The notes: generated by a model not told the origin, from the letters alone. Shown: positions 25,849-34,963, counted from the stretch's first letter. The stretch: 64,000 bases of DNA from an uncultured Collinsella sp. (GCA_902475245.1 CABRYP010000002.1:76188-140187), one strand, 5' to 3'. Program-made: numbers and translations.

Positions 25849-26724
25849 CTACTGCTGTTGGGCGCGGCGGGCGGCCCGGCTGGCTCTTGCCTCTTGAATC
25901 TCTTCGAGGTGAGCGATGATCTCGGAGGCGCTCTCCTCGATCGCCTTACCATCGGTACGCACCACAAAGCAGCCCAGGCGCGTCATGAGGGCGCGGGCCT
26001 CCTCAAGCTCACTGCGCACGCTCTCGGGCTCGGCATAGGAGCCAGCGACGGCGCGAGCATAGTCATCGCCCAAGCGGCTATCGCGAATCTCGGAGATGAC
26101 GCCAACGGTCGAAATCAAGCCGAACAACCGCATCGGGTCAACCTCGTAAATTGACTTCGGCGGCTCCATGCCATGGGCCAAAGGAACATTGGCGACCTTG
26201 TAACCCTGATAGGCCAAATACATCGACAGCGGCGTCTTGGACGTACGCGATACGCCCAGCAGCACGATATCGGCCCCCGACAGATCGTCGCAGCCGCGCC
26301 CGTCATCGTGCTCAACGAAATACTCCATGGCCTCGATGCGATGGAAATAGCGGTCATCGGTCTTATGAATCACGCCCGCAACGCCCTTGGGCACCGCACC
26401 GATGAGCGACGACAGCACGGCGAGCGTCGGGCCGATCAGGTCAACCGAACGAATATGCAGCATGCTCAGGTAGTCGAGCACGCGAGCGCGCAGCGCCGGG
26501 TCGACGATGGTATGGAACACGGCAATATCGCGATGGTCGGCATCGACGCGCGGTCCCACAAACGACTTGACCTGCTCCACCGAGGTCACCTTGGGCAGGC
26601 GCAAAACACGAAAAGCCCCTTCATCAAATTGCCCGGACGCCGCAAGCACCACCTCACAAGCGGTATCACCGAGCGAGTCGGAGATAACGATAACGGTGGG
26701 ACGAGCGGTGACCGGGCAATCCAT
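25849..26724 (-). CDS. PPDK regulatory protein (bifunctional kinase/pyrophosphorylase, DUF299)
   Basis: 291 residues, normal for the DUF299/PDRP family. P-loop-like GVSRTSKTPLSMYLA is near 155 and the family segments VISDSLGDTA and HTIVDP are present. PDRP inactivates PPDK by ADP-dependent phosphorylation of the threonine beside its catalytic histidine, and reactivates it by Pi-dependent dephosphorylation. The adjacent ppdK is the obvious partner, so I prefer PDRP to the PEP synthase regulator PpsR. The C-terminus is an Arg/Ala-rich helix. ATG 26724 follows AAAAGGAG. Confidence 0.93.
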   Translation of the reverse strand: MDCPVTARPTVIVISDSLGDTACEVVLAASGQFDEGAFRVLRLPKVTSVEQVKSFVGPRVDADHRDIAVFHTIVDPALRARVLDYLSMLHIRSVDLIGPTLAVLSSLIGAVPKGVAGVIHKTDDRYFHRIEAMEYFVEHDDGRGCDDLSGADIVLLGVSRTSKTPLSMYLAYQGYKVANVPLAHGMEPPKSIYEVDPMRLFGLISTVGVISEIRDSRLGDDYARAVAGSYAEPESVRSELEEARALMTRLGCFVVRTDGKAIEESASEIIAHLEEIQEARASRAARRAQQQ

Positions 26725-26758
26725 GCGGGGCTCCTTTTGCGCTTATGCGCAGGCTGGC

Positions 26759-28855
26759 TTACTTTTTGCGGGCAAGCTCACCGATGTTGGCGATGCCGGA
26801 GAAAACGGCCTCGAAGCGGTTGAGCAGCTTAAGGCGATTATCGCGGAGCTGCTCGTCCTTGTCCATGACCATGACCTCGTCGAAGAAGCGGTCGATGGGG
26901 GCACGCAGGGCGGCAAGAGCGGCAAATGCGGACGGGTAATCCTCGGCAGCAAGGGCGGCATCGACAGCGGTCTGAGCAGCCTCGGAGGCATCGGCGAGCG
27001 CGAGCTCGGCCTCGCCCATCAGGCTGCGGTCGTACTCCGCACCCAGCTCGGGCTTGGAGATGTGCGCGGCGCGGGCATAGGCGGTAGCCAGGTTGTCGAA
27101 GGTCTCGGCATCGTTCTTGCGGGCCTCATCGAGCGCGGCACAGCGGGCGAAGAAGATGGACGGGGCGATGATGTGCACCGCGGAGACGGCGGCAACGGTA
27201 TCGGCCGGAATCTTCTCATCGCGGGCCATGCTCACCAGGCGGCCGTGGAAGAAGTCGCGGACCTGCTGGGCGACCTCGGCGGCGTCAAACTCAATGCCCT
27301 GCTCGCTATAGAGCTCAAGGGCGAAGTCGATCAGCGACGTGGGGTCGATCGGCAGACGATCGCGCAGGATGTTGATGATGCCGATGGCGGCGCGACGCAG
27401 CGCGTAGGGGTCCGAAGAGCCGGTCGGGGGCTCGCCGATGGCAAAAATACCGGCAATGGTATCGAGCTTGTCGGCACAGGCCACGATGCAGCCAGCGGTG
27501 CCCTCGGGCAGCTCATCACCGGCAAAGCGGGGACGATAATGATCGCGAATGGCGTGGGCGACCTCGTCGTTCTCCCCCATCGCGGAGGCGTAATAACCAC
27601 CCATTACGCCCTGCTGGCTCGTGAACTCGACGACGGCGTTGGACACCAGGTCGGCCTTGCACAGGTGCGCGGCGCGTGCGGCATCGGCAGCCAGGTGGGC
27701 GCCCAGATGGGCCTCGCGAGCGATGGCGAGCGCAAGCTGCTCAATGCGCTCGGACTTGGCGAGCACGCTGCCGAGCTTCTCCTGGAAGGCGACCTTGGCC
27801 AGACGCTCGCGGAACTCGTCGAGGGAGATCTTCAGGTCCTCCTCGTAGAAGAACTTGGCGTCGTCCAGACGGGCGCGCACGACGCGCTCGTTGCCGTCGA
27901 TCACGCGCTCGGCATTCTCGGGCTTGCTGTTGGAAACGACCACGAACTCACGCGTAAGCTTGCCCTCGCCGTCATAGATCGGGAAGTAGCGCTGGTTGGT
28001 GAGCATGGACTCGCAGATGATCTCGTGCGGGACCTTGAGGAACTCCTCGTCAAAGGTACCGACGAGCACCGTCGGCCACTCGCAGAGGTTGATGACCTCC
28101 TCAAAGACCTTCTTGGGCGTGTCGACATGGCAGCCGGGGCGAGCGGCCTCGACCTCGGCGATGCCGGCAAGGATGGCCTCACGACGACGCTCGGCAGAAA
28201 GCACGCCAGCGTCCTCAAGCACCTGCTCGTAAACAGCGGGGCTGGCGACCACATGGTCACCGGGGCCAAGTACGCGATGGCCACGCGTGGTGTTGCCACT
28301 CGTCACGTCGGCAAACGACACGGGCACGACGTCCTCGCCCAAAAGGCAGCAGATCCAACGGACCGGACGAACAAACGTAGCGTGCTCGTGGCCCCAGCGC
28401 TGGCTGCGGTAGTTGGGCCACTGCAGGCCGGCGATGGTCTTCTCGCACAGGGCCGTCAGGATCGGGGTAGCCGATGCGGAGGGAATGTTCTTCTCGGCGA
28501 ACACGTACTCGCGGCCGTCAGTGTCCTCGCGTCGAACCAGATCCTCGGCAGCCACACCGCACTTGCGGGCGAAGCCCTGAGCGGCCTTGGTGGCGTTGCC
28601 GTCGGCATCAAAGGCAATGTTTGCCGCGGGGCCGCGCTTGACCTCATGGACCTCATCGGTCGCGGTGGCGACGTTGGACACGAGCGCAGCCAGACGACGC
28701 GGGCTTGAGATCACGCGGACCTCGCCATGGGCCAGACCGGCCTCGTCGAGGCCCTTGGCCATCATGGTGCCAAGCTGCTTGACGGCATTGTTCAGCGGTG
28801 CGGAGGGCATTTCCTCCGTACCGATCTCAAACAGGAAATCCTTAGCGTCTGCCAT
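26759..28855 (-). CDS. glyS: Glycyl-tRNA synthetase beta subunit
   Basis: 698 residues, the usual beta length. It opens with FLFEIGTEEMPS and contains the HD-type domain region in the middle and a C-terminal anticodon-binding part. With GlyQ it forms the alpha2beta2 bacterial GlyRS. ATG 28855 lies three bases after the glyQ stop. Confidence 0.97.
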   Translation of the reverse strand: MADAKDFLFEIGTEEMPSAPLNNAVKQLGTMMAKGLDEAGLAHGEVRVISSPRRLAALVSNVATATDEVHEVKRGPAANIAFDADGNATKAAQGFARKCGVAAEDLVRREDTDGREYVFAEKNIPSASATPILTALCEKTIAGLQWPNYRSQRWGHEHATFVRPVRWICCLLGEDVVPVSFADVTSGNTTRGHRVLGPGDHVVASPAVYEQVLEDAGVLSAERRREAILAGIAEVEAARPGCHVDTPKKVFEEVINLCEWPTVLVGTFDEEFLKVPHEIICESMLTNQRYFPIYDGEGKLTREFVVVSNSKPENAERVIDGNERVVRARLDDAKFFYEEDLKISLDEFRERLAKVAFQEKLGSVLAKSERIEQLALAIAREAHLGAHLAADAARAAHLCKADLVSNAVVEFTSQQGVMGGYYASAMGENDEVAHAIRDHYRPRFAGDELPEGTAGCIVACADKLDTIAGIFAIGEPPTGSSDPYALRRAAIGIINILRDRLPIDPTSLIDFALELYSEQGIEFDAAEVAQQVRDFFHGRLVSMARDEKIPADTVAAVSAVHIIAPSIFFARCAALDEARKNDAETFDNLATAYARAAHISKPELGAEYDRSLMGEAELALADASEAAQTAVDAALAAEDYPSAFAALAALRAPIDRFFDEVMVMDKDEQLRDNRLKLLNRFEAVFSGIANIGELARKK

Positions 28856-28858
28856 GGC

Positions 28859-29770
28859 TTACGCCACCTCGCCTTCCTGGTCGGCATTCTCGTTGATTCC
28901 GGCGACCTCGGCCATATAGGCCTCGCAGCACGCCTTGGCGACGGCGCGGACGCGCAGGATGTAGTTGGCACGCTCGACCGCGGACAGCGCACCGCGGGCA
29001 TCGAGCAGGTTGAAGGCATGGCTGCACTTCATGACGCAGTCGTATGCGGGCAGCGGCAGCTTGCGCTCAAGGCAGGAATGACACTCGGCCTCGTAGTCGT
29101 CAAACTTCTGACGCATCATCTCGACGTTGGCGACCTCAAAGTTGTAGGCACTAAACTCGCGCTCGTTCTCCAGGAACACGTCGCCGTAGGTCATGGGCGT
29201 GCCGTCAGGCAGATAGCTCCACACCAGGTCGTAGACCGAGTTGACGCCCTGGGCGTACATGGCGATACGCTCCAGGCCATAGGTGATCTCGACGGGCACG
29301 GGGTCGACCTCGATGCCGCCCACCTGCTGGAAGTACGTAAACTGCGTGACCTCCATGCCGTTGAGCCAGACCTCCCAGCCAAGGCCCCAGGCGCCCAGGG
29401 TCGGGCTCTCCCAGTCATCCTCGACAAAACGGACGTCATGGTCGTTGGGGTCCAGGCCGATAGCGGCAAGAGACCCCAGGTAAAGCTCCTGGGCGTTGAC
29501 CGGAGACGGCTTGATGAGCACCTGGAACTGATAGTAGTGCTGCATACGGTTGGGGTTCTCGCCGTAGCGGCCGTCGGCAGGACGGCGGCAAGGCTGAGCG
29601 TAGCAGGTGCGCCACTCGGCGGGACCGAGCGAGCGCAGCGTGGTCGCGGTGTGGAAGGTACCGGCACCGACCTCGGAGTCATAAGGCTGCATAATGACGC
29701 AGCCCTGCTCGCCCCAGTACTGCTGGAGGCGCAGGATGATGTCTTGGAAGGAAAGCGATGAAGCGTTCAT
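28859..29770 (-). CDS. glyQ: Glycyl-tRNA synthetase alpha subunit
   Basis: 303 residues. The class II catalytic subunit is clear: QDIILRLQQYWGEQGCVIMQPYD, RPADGRYGENPNR, HYYQFQVLIKPSP and WEVWLNGMEVTQFTYFQ. It binds Gly, ATP and the acceptor stem. I looked for a glycine T-box in the leader but the space (29771-29830) is too short. First gene of glyQ-glyS, which may continue into the PDRP gene. Confidence 0.97.
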   Translation of the reverse strand: MNASSLSFQDIILRLQQYWGEQGCVIMQPYDSEVGAGTFHTATTLRSLGPAEWRTCYAQPCRRPADGRYGENPNRMQHYYQFQVLIKPSPVNAQELYLGSLAAIGLDPNDHDVRFVEDDWESPTLGAWGLGWEVWLNGMEVTQFTYFQQVGGIEVDPVPVEITYGLERIAMYAQGVNSVYDLVWSYLPDGTPMTYGDVFLENEREFSAYNFEVANVEMMRQKFDDYEAECHSCLERKLPLPAYDCVMKCSHAFNLLDARGALSAVERANYILRVRAVAKACCEAYMAEVAGINENADQEGEVA

Positions 29771-29816
29771 GCCTCTAATATCCCCTCGTCGAAACGATTA
29801 CACGGTTAGGTACTGT

Positions 29817-29822
29817 ACTATA
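29817..29822 (-). promoter_or_regulatory. Probable glyQ promoter -10
   Basis: TATAGT on the minus strand, about 47 bases before glyQ, just after the lepB stop. The -35 is weak. Confidence 0.45.
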
Positions 29823-29830
29823 GCGGTTTT

Positions 29831-30394
29831 TTATTCGATAGTGCCGATGCGGTTGAGCGGCCAGTAGCGCACAAGCGCCACGGCGATCAAATCAGAGCGA
29901 TCGACGGGACCAAAGTAGCGTGAGTCGGCAGAGTTTTCGCGGTTGTCACCCATCACCCACACGCACCCGTCGGGAACGGTGTAGGGATAGCTTACCTGAG
30001 CGCCGGGAGCCTGGACCGAAAGCGGCCAGCTCATGCCGGTCGTGTAGTCCTCGTCGAGCGCTTGGCCGTCAACGACCACCTTGCCGTCCTGAAGGTCGAC
30101 CGTCTGGCCGGCCGTGGCAATAACACGCTTGACGAGAACATCGTGCTCGGAGGTGCCATCGGGGTTGTGGAACACCACGATATCGCCTTGGCTGACGGGC
30201 TGGCCGAGCTCGAGGCTCACCTTTTGCGCCAAGATCTGGTCGCCGATCTCGATCGTGGACTCCATGGAACCGGTGGGCACCACAAAGGGCTCGACCACAA
30301 ACGAGCGAATCAAGAAGGTGGCGACCAGTGCAATCGCGACGACCGCGATCCACTCAAACGCACCCTTTAGCACGGAATGCTGCGATGGAACCAT
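29831..30394 (-). CDS. lepB: Signal peptidase I
   Basis: About 187 residues. One N-terminal membrane helix (about 12-32), then the catalytic Ser in VVPTGSMESTIE, the Lys in DVLVKRVIA, and the GDNRENSADSRYFGPV box. It removes signal peptides from secreted proteins on the outer face of the membrane. ATG 30394 is preferred (GAGGA at the end of trmD, seven bases away) over the GTG two codons upstream. It overlaps the trmD end region and closes the rpsP unit. Confidence 0.95.
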   Translation of the reverse strand: MVPSQHSVLKGAFEWIAVVAIALVATFLIRSFVVEPFVVPTGSMESTIEIGDQILAQKVSLELGQPVSQGDIVVFHNPDGTSEHDVLVKRVIATAGQTVDLQDGKVVVDGQALDEDYTTGMSWPLSVQAPGAQVSYPYTVPDGCVWVMGDNRENSADSRYFGPVDRSDLIAVALVRYWPLNRIGTIE

Positions 30395-30396
30395 TC

Positions 30397-31155
30397 TCAC
30401 TCCTCGCTCTGCGAATACGATGCGTCCAGGATCTCCTGCGCGTATGCGCGTTCCTCGGGCGTAAGCCGCGCCGTCTCGATCAGGTCGGGACGCCAGCGGC
30501 AGGTGCGCTCGATGGCGTTCTTGCGGCGCCAGGCGTCAACTTTGGCGTGATCGCCACTCACGAGCACAGGAGGCACGCCCTCGCCGTTGAACTCGGCGGG
30601 ACGGGTGTACTGCGCGTACTCGAGCAGGCCACCGTCCTCGGCAGTCGAGAACGACTCATCGACGTTGCTCATCTCGTCACCAAGGGCGCCGGGAATCAGA
30701 CGCACGACGGCGTCGGCAACGACCATAGCGGGAAGCTCGCCGCCCGTAAGCACGTAGTCGCCGATCGACAGGCGCTCGTCGGCATACGCATACGCGCGCT
30801 CGTCGACGCCCTCGTATCGGCTGCATACAAACAGCAGGCGCTCGCTTTTGAGTAGGCGCTCGGCAACATGCTGCGTAAAGGGCTCGCCACAGGGCGTAAA
30901 AAACACAACCGTGGGCTTGGAACCCTCCGAACGAATTGCCTCGATAGCCTCGGCGATGGGCTCGACCTTCATGAGCATGCCCTGCCCGCCGCCGTACGGC
31001 TCGTCATCAACGGTACGATGACGGTCGTGCGTCCAGTCACGCAGGTTGTAGGCCTTAAAATCAAAAAGGCCGGCCTTGCGGGCGCGGCCCAAGATCGATG
31101 TGGACATGACGGGCTCAAACATCTCGGGAAAGACCGAAAGGGTCTCGATCAGCAT
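30397..31155 (-). CDS. trmD: tRNA (guanine-N1-)-methyltransferase TrmD
   Basis: 252 residues. SPOUT-class knot: VFPEMFEPV at the start, DDEPYGGGQGM, CSRYEGVDER, and IGDYVLTGGELPAMVVADAVVRLIPG. It methylates G37 next to the anticodon and prevents +1 frameshifts. ATG 31155 has GGGAGG upstream. Gene order rpsP-khpA-rimM-trmD is the classic one. Confidence 0.97.
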   Translation of the reverse strand: MLIETLSVFPEMFEPVMSTSILGRARKAGLFDFKAYNLRDWTHDRHRTVDDEPYGGGQGMLMKVEPIAEAIEAIRSEGSKPTVVFFTPCGEPFTQHVAERLLKSERLLFVCSRYEGVDERAYAYADERLSIGDYVLTGGELPAMVVADAVVRLIPGALGDEMSNVDESFSTAEDGGLLEYAQYTRPAEFNGEGVPPVLVSGDHAKVDAWRRKNAIERTCRWRPDLIETARLTPEERAYAQEILDASYSQSEE

Positions 31156-31165
31156 GTTTTCCTCC

Positions 31166-31687
31166 CTACTTGTCCATATCGATCAAACCATCCATAACAT
31201 GGACGGAAATTGTCCCCTGATCGGGAGGATCGAGCACAACCTGCTCGATCACGGGAATCAGCACCTCGCCGTACCGATCGCCCTCGACAACCCAAACATC
31301 GTTGGCGGGCGTCGACATGATCTCGACAATCGTGCCGAGCGAGCCAAAGCGCTCGTCAACCACCTCGCGACCCATCAGATCGGTATAGGCGGCGTCGAGC
31401 GAATCGAGCTCAAAGTCGTCACGATTTGCCAGCACGTAGCATCCGGTGATGCCCTCGGCGGCCGTCAAGTCGTCAATGCCCTCAAACGAGACCAGATCGC
31501 CATCGCCCGTATCGGTGACGGATGTGACCGTGCAAAAACGGTCGCGCTTGAGCGCCGGCGGCGTCAAGGCGACGCGCATACCCGGCGTCAATACAGAAGG
31601 AAGCCCCCGCAGCGGCTGCGCGAGGACCTCCCCCTTCCTTCCGTGCGGCTTGACCACACGGGCGATGTTTTTGTACTGGGACCTCAA
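31166..31687 (-). CDS. rimM: 16S rRNA processing / ribosome maturation factor RimM
   Basis: 173 residues. N-terminal RimM domain beginning YKNIARVVKPHGRKGEVLAQPL and a C-terminal PRC-barrel (TDLMGREVVDERFGSLGTIVEI). It helps assemble the 30S head. The start appears to be TTG 31687, two residues before the conserved region; the ribosome site there is cramped (AGGA two bases away), so start confidence is lower than identity. Confidence 0.93.
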   Translation of the reverse strand: MRSQYKNIARVVKPHGRKGEVLAQPLRGLPSVLTPGMRVALTPPALKRDRFCTVTSVTDTGDGDLVSFEGIDDLTAAEGITGCYVLANRDDFELDSLDAAYTDLMGREVVDERFGSLGTIVEIMSTPANDVWVVEGDRYGEVLIPVIEQVVLDPPDQGTISVHVMDGLIDMDK

Positions 31688-31691
31688 GGTC

Positions 31692-31976
31692 CTAGCCCAG
31701 AACCTCTACCTCGACTGCAGTGTCGAGGCGAGCGGCCAGTGCACGGGCGAGCGTGCGAATGGCCTTGATGGTACGGCCACGACGGCCGATGACCTTAGCG
31801 ACGTCATCCTCGGCAACCGAAACCTCAATCGTGGAGGCGTCGTCACCGTCGATGACCTCAAGGCTCACGGAATCCGGGTCGTCGACGATCTGAACAACGA
31901 GATATTCGACGAGATCGGCGATGCGATCTGAGAGCATTGCCTCACCCTCGAGCTGTGCAGCGTCAACCTCAGGCAC
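31692..31976 (-). CDS. khpA: KH-domain RNA-binding protein KhpA (YlqC family)
   Basis: 94 residues, slightly longer than usual because of an acidic N-terminal stretch. A single KH domain carries the GRRG loop (VIGRRGRTIKAIR). In Gram-positives KhpA pairs with KhpB/Jag and affects cell length and RNA binding; that partner is not in this window. The start is GTG 31976, six bases after GAGGAG in the end of rpsP. Confidence 0.92.
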   Translation of the reverse strand: MPEVDAAQLEGEAMLSDRIADLVEYLVVQIVDDPDSVSLEVIDGDDASTIEVSVAEDDVAKVIGRRGRTIKAIRTLARALAARLDTAVEVEVLG

Positions 31977-31979
31977 GAT

Positions 31980-32321
31980 TTACTCCTCGGCGCCCTCAGC
32001 GGCCTCAGCGGCAGCCTTAGCGGCCTCGGCCTCTTTGGCGAGCTGCTTCTTGGACTTCTTGACGACGGTCTCGGTCTTCTCGCCCTCGTTGGCGGCCTTG
32101 ACCAGAGCAGCGACAGCGTCGGTGAGCTGAGCGCCCTTGGACTGCCAGTCAGCGATCTTTTCGAGATCGAGGTTGATGGTCTTGGGGGCGGTCATCGGGT
32201 TGTAGCGGCCGACCTCCTCGATGATACGACCGTCACGCGGGGCGCGGGAATCGGCGACGACGACACGGTAGTACGGACGCTTCTTAGCGCCGTGACGAGC
32301 AAGGCGAATCTTGACTGCCAA
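31980..32321 (-). CDS. rpsP: 30S ribosomal protein S16
   Basis: 113 residues. It begins AVKIRLARHGAKKRPYYRVVVADSRAPRDGR and includes the GRYNPM segment; the S16 core ends near residue 80, followed by an Ala/Lys/Glu-rich tail. I choose TTG 32321 because GGAGGAG is six bases upstream and the family starts there; an upstream start would add twelve unrelated residues. First gene of rpsP-khpA-rimM-trmD-lepB. Confidence 0.96.
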   Translation of the reverse strand: MAVKIRLARHGAKKRPYYRVVVADSRAPRDGRIIEEVGRYNPMTAPKTINLDLEKIADWQSKGAQLTDAVAALVKAANEGEKTETVVKKSKKQLAKEAEAAKAAAEAAEGAEE

Positions 32322-32377
32322 AGGAAACTCCTCCAACCAAGCAGCTTTAGGCTGCAACTACAAACAAACAGTTGAAC

Positions 32378-32406
32378 ATAATACGCCATCGACGCGGGCA
32401 GGTGAA
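32378..32406 (-). promoter_or_regulatory. Promoter of the rpsP operon
   Basis: Minus-strand TTCACC (32406-32401), 17-base spacer, TATTAT (32383-32378), about 55 bases before rpsP. Confidence 0.7.
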
Positions 32407-32510
32407 GTCCGTGAGACCAACTTCTTCGGTATAGTCGAAGGCAAATCCATATCTTAGACAAGAATTCTCGATTTGCAAGCACATCCACGCACCCCACATG
32501 AGCTGCGCGG

Positions 32511-32516
32511 TATACT
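32511..32516 (+). promoter_or_regulatory. dinB -10 element, leaderless arrangement
   Basis: TATACT ends seven bases before the dinB ATG at 32523, which places the transcript start at or beside the start codon. No Shine-Dalgarno is present. The -35 is poor. Confidence 0.55.
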
Positions 32517-32522
32517 CATGCC

Positions 32523-33776
32523 ATGAAAAGACGCGAACATACATACGGTTATGAGGATGCCATGGGCGTCACGCCGCCTCCCTGGACGGGTCCGGCGGTG
32601 GGCCTCATGGACCTCGATGCGTTTTTTGCGAGCGTGGAGATGCTCGACCATCCCGAGTGGCGCGGCAAGCCGCTCATCGTGGGTGGCGATGCCGATTCCC
32701 GCGGCGTTGTGTCCACCTGCTCATACGAGGCGCGTCGCTTTGGCGTGCACTCCGCCATGCCCTCGGCCGAGGCACGACGTCTCTGTCCGCAGGCCATTTG
32801 GACGCATGGGCATTTCGATCGCTACCACGAGGTCAGCGCGCAGGTCATGGCGATTCTCGCCGACGAGACCCCGCGCGTTGAGCGCGTATCCATCGACGAG
32901 GCCTTTATCGACATCACGCCAGGTCGCTTTGCACCCGAGGACCCGCTGCTGGTTGCACGGCGCATAAGCGACCGCGTGGCAGCGCTGGGAGTGACCTGCT
33001 CAATTGGCGTGGGCTGCAACAAGACGGTCGCAAAGATCGCAAGCGAGCGGGACAAGCCATTTGGGCTGACCATCGTACGCCCTGGAACCGAGCAGCGCTT
33101 TTTGGCAGCGCTGCCGGTATCTGCCATGAGCGGCATCGGGCGCTCGGCAGAAGAGCGACTGCGCCGCATGCGCATCTACACGCTCGGCGAGCTATCCCGC
33201 GCACCGGAATCCACCTTGGCGTCTATTTTTGGCATCAACGGCGAACGCATGCGCCAGCGTGCGCTGGGACTCGAACTCTCCGAAGTCACGAGCCTCGATG
33301 AAGAGCGCGAGGTCAAGTCGGTCAGCAATGAACGCACCTTTGCGAAAGATTTAACTGAGCGTGGGGACATCGAAGCGGCGATTGCGCTGCTGGGAGAGTC
33401 GGTCGGACGTCGCCTGCGCCGTCAGGGACTAACGGGCGCCACGGTGACGCTCAAACTCAAGTATTCGTATGGAAGCGGTCGCTCGGCACAGCGCCGGCTG
33501 CCGCATCCGACCGACGATGAGAACATCTTTGTGGCGGTGGCGCTCGAGCTGCTCGACAACATCTGGCAGGAAGGCATGCATGTGCGCCTGGCGGGCATCG
33601 GCATGAGCGACTTCGACCATCAGGGCGGCATCCAGACCGACCTGTTCTGCGAAATCGACGACCGCGGAGCCCAATCCAGCGACCGTCGCGACCTCTCGCT
33701 CGTCATCGACGCCGTCCGAGACAAGTTCGGCGACACCGCTCTCTCCTTCGGCCGCCAATCCCGCTTCAACGATTAG
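32523..33776 (+). CDS. dinB: DNA polymerase IV (Y-family translesion polymerase)
   Basis: 417 residues. Palm/finger motifs LMDLDAFFASVE (catalytic Asp), SYEARRFGVHSAMP, and RVSIDEAFID (catalytic Asp-Glu); the CSIGVGCNKTVAKIASERDKP segment and thumb follow, with the little-finger domain from about 260. It bypasses DNA lesions with low fidelity. The ATG at 32523 has no ribosome site but follows a -10 at leaderless distance. I looked for a LexA box and did not find a convincing one. Monocistronic and divergent from rpsP. Confidence 0.95.
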   Translation: MKRREHTYGYEDAMGVTPPPWTGPAVGLMDLDAFFASVEMLDHPEWRGKPLIVGGDADSRGVVSTCSYEARRFGVHSAMPSAEARRLCPQAIWTHGHFDRYHEVSAQVMAILADETPRVERVSIDEAFIDITPGRFAPEDPLLVARRISDRVAALGVTCSIGVGCNKTVAKIASERDKPFGLTIVRPGTEQRFLAALPVSAMSGIGRSAEERLRRMRIYTLGELSRAPESTLASIFGINGERMRQRALGLELSEVTSLDEEREVKSVSNERTFAKDLTERGDIEAAIALLGESVGRRLRRQGLTGATVTLKLKYSYGSGRSAQRRLPHPTDDENIFVAVALELLDNIWQEGMHVRLAGIGMSDFDHQGGIQTDLFCEIDDRGAQSSDRRDLSLVIDAVRDKFGDTALSFGRQSRFND

Positions 33777-33786
33777 TCCCTTAGAC

Positions 33787-33828
33787 AAAAAGAAAGCCGG
33801 GCAGCTGCGAATGATGCAGCTGCCCGGC
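33787..33828 (-). terminator. Intrinsic terminator of the obgE-rsfS unit
   Basis: Minus-strand 13-bp stem GCCGGGCAGCTGC / GCAGCTGCCCGGC followed by TTTCTTTTT. Confidence 0.9.
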
Positions 33829-33842
33829 GAACGGTAAAGGTT

Positions 33843-33865
33843 AGCTAAAAAGCCCCGTCCCAAAT
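33843..33865 (+). repeat. Dispersed repeat copy AGCTAAAAAGCCCCGTCCCAAAT
   Basis: Matches the reverse complement of 25772-25796 apart from one A in the A-run. It lies in the 3' region of rsfS and belongs to the GGGACGGGG family. Confidence 0.6.
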
Positions 33866-33871
33866 GAACTA

Positions 33872-34327
33872 CTAAAGGAGGTCAAGGGGAAGCTGGGGGG
33901 CGTCGCCCCAGAGCTTTTCGAGGCGGTAGAACTCGCGCGCCTCGGGAGTGAAGACGTGAACGACAACCGAACCGTAGTCCATGAGCATCCAGGTCTTCTG
34001 CTCGCGACCCTCGATGGAAAACGGGTGCTCGCCGCAAGCCTCGGCGACCTTCTCCTCAATCTCGTCGACGATCGAATCGACCTGACGGTTATTGGCACCG
34101 GTGGCGAGCACAAAGTAGTCGCACACGTCGGAAAGCTCGGTCAGGTCGAGCACTTGCACGTCCTCGCCCTTCTTGTCGTAGGCGGCCTGCGCGGCGGCGC
34201 GGGCGACATCCTCGGCGGCGACACCGCTCGCGGAAAGCGTTGCGGCAGAGCGATCGGACGTGGCAACGAAGCTCTTGTGCTCCACACCTTCAAGAATCTG
34301 CTCGTCGGTCATGGTCTCGTCGGCCAT
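33872..34327 (-). CDS. rsfS: Ribosomal silencing factor RsfS
   Basis: 151 residues. The RsfS/Iojap core starts near 45 (AAYDKKGEDVQVLDL), with SDVCDYFVLATGANNRQV and the C-terminal WMLMDYGSVVVHVFTPEAREFYRLEKLWGDAP pattern. It binds L14 and blocks subunit joining in starvation. The N-terminal 40 residues are an extra Ala-rich extension. Last gene of obgE-nadD-yqeK-rsfS. Confidence 0.95.
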   Translation of the reverse strand: MADETMTDEQILEGVEHKSFVATSDRSAATLSASGVAAEDVARAAAQAAYDKKGEDVQVLDLTELSDVCDYFVLATGANNRQVDSIVDEIEEKVAEACGEHPFSIEGREQKTWMLMDYGSVVVHVFTPEAREFYRLEKLWGDAPQLPLDLL

Positions 34328-34354
34328 GGAATACCTCTTTCTAGACAGCCCGAG

Positions 34355-34963
34355 CTAGCGCAGCTGGGCGTAATGGTTGTAAATCGTAATAGCCGTGGGA
34401 TAAAGATAACGCCCGGTCTGGATCACATAGACCAGACCCTGCGCAAAACAGGAGAAGAACAACTCGTCGAGCGAGGACTTCCCCACCATCTTGCGCAGCG
34501 CATGGGCATAATCACCGTGGCGGTTGGGTTCGATGGCATCGGCCACAAAGACCACCATATCGAGCGGCGTCATGTCGCAAGCGCCCACGGTGTGACGGTC
34601 GACAGCCTGAAAGACCGCCGGCGACAGCTCGGGAAAAAGCTGCGGAAGCTCATAGGCGGCAACCGGGCCATGCAAAAGCGGCGTCGCGGCAGAAGGAGAG
34701 CCGGCAATCTTAATGCCGTAATGCAGAGCGCGCGTGACCAGCTCGTCGTCGGAGAGCACTTTATCCCAGTCATGGATCAGGCCAGCGGCAGCGGCATCAA
34801 AGCGGTTGACACCGTACACCTCGGCTAGGTGCAACGCAGTCTCGGCAACCCCGAGCGAATGCACGTAGCGCTTACGCTTATCCTTCATGCGCACATCGAG
34901 CAACTCGTGGATGCGCGTCAAGAGCGCGCGCTCGTCGCCCTCAAACTGATCTTCTACCGACAA
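34355..34963 (-). CDS. yqeK: HD-domain bis(5'-nucleosyl)-tetraphosphatase YqeK
   Basis: 202 residues. HD metal motif: H in RYVHSLGVAETA, HD in LIHDWDKVL, a third His in LLHGPVAAYEL, and D in VADAIEPNR. It hydrolyses Ap4A symmetrically to ADP. The start is TTG 34963 with GGGAG upstream. The nadD-yqeK-rsfS order is standard in Firmicutes and Actinobacteria. Confidence 0.93.
   Translation of the reverse strand: MSVEDQFEGDERALLTRIHELLDVRMKDKRKRYVHSLGVAETALHLAEVYGVNRFDAAAAGLIHDWDKVLSDDELVTRALHYGIKIAGSPSAATPLLHGPVAAYELPQLFPELSPAVFQAVDRHTVGACDMTPLDMVVFVADAIEPNRHGDYAHALRKMVGKSSLDELFFSCFAQGLVYVIQTGRYLYPTAITIYNHYAQLR

Noticed and set aside
29771..29830. A glycine T-box or riboswitch before glyQ
   Set aside because: Only about 60 bases separate lepB from glyQ; too short, and no T-box core sequence or terminator is seen.
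32520..32545. LexA/SOS box at dinB (CGAACATACATACG)
   Set aside because: It lacks the GAAC-N4-GTTC symmetry and would lie inside the coding region, so I do not call it.
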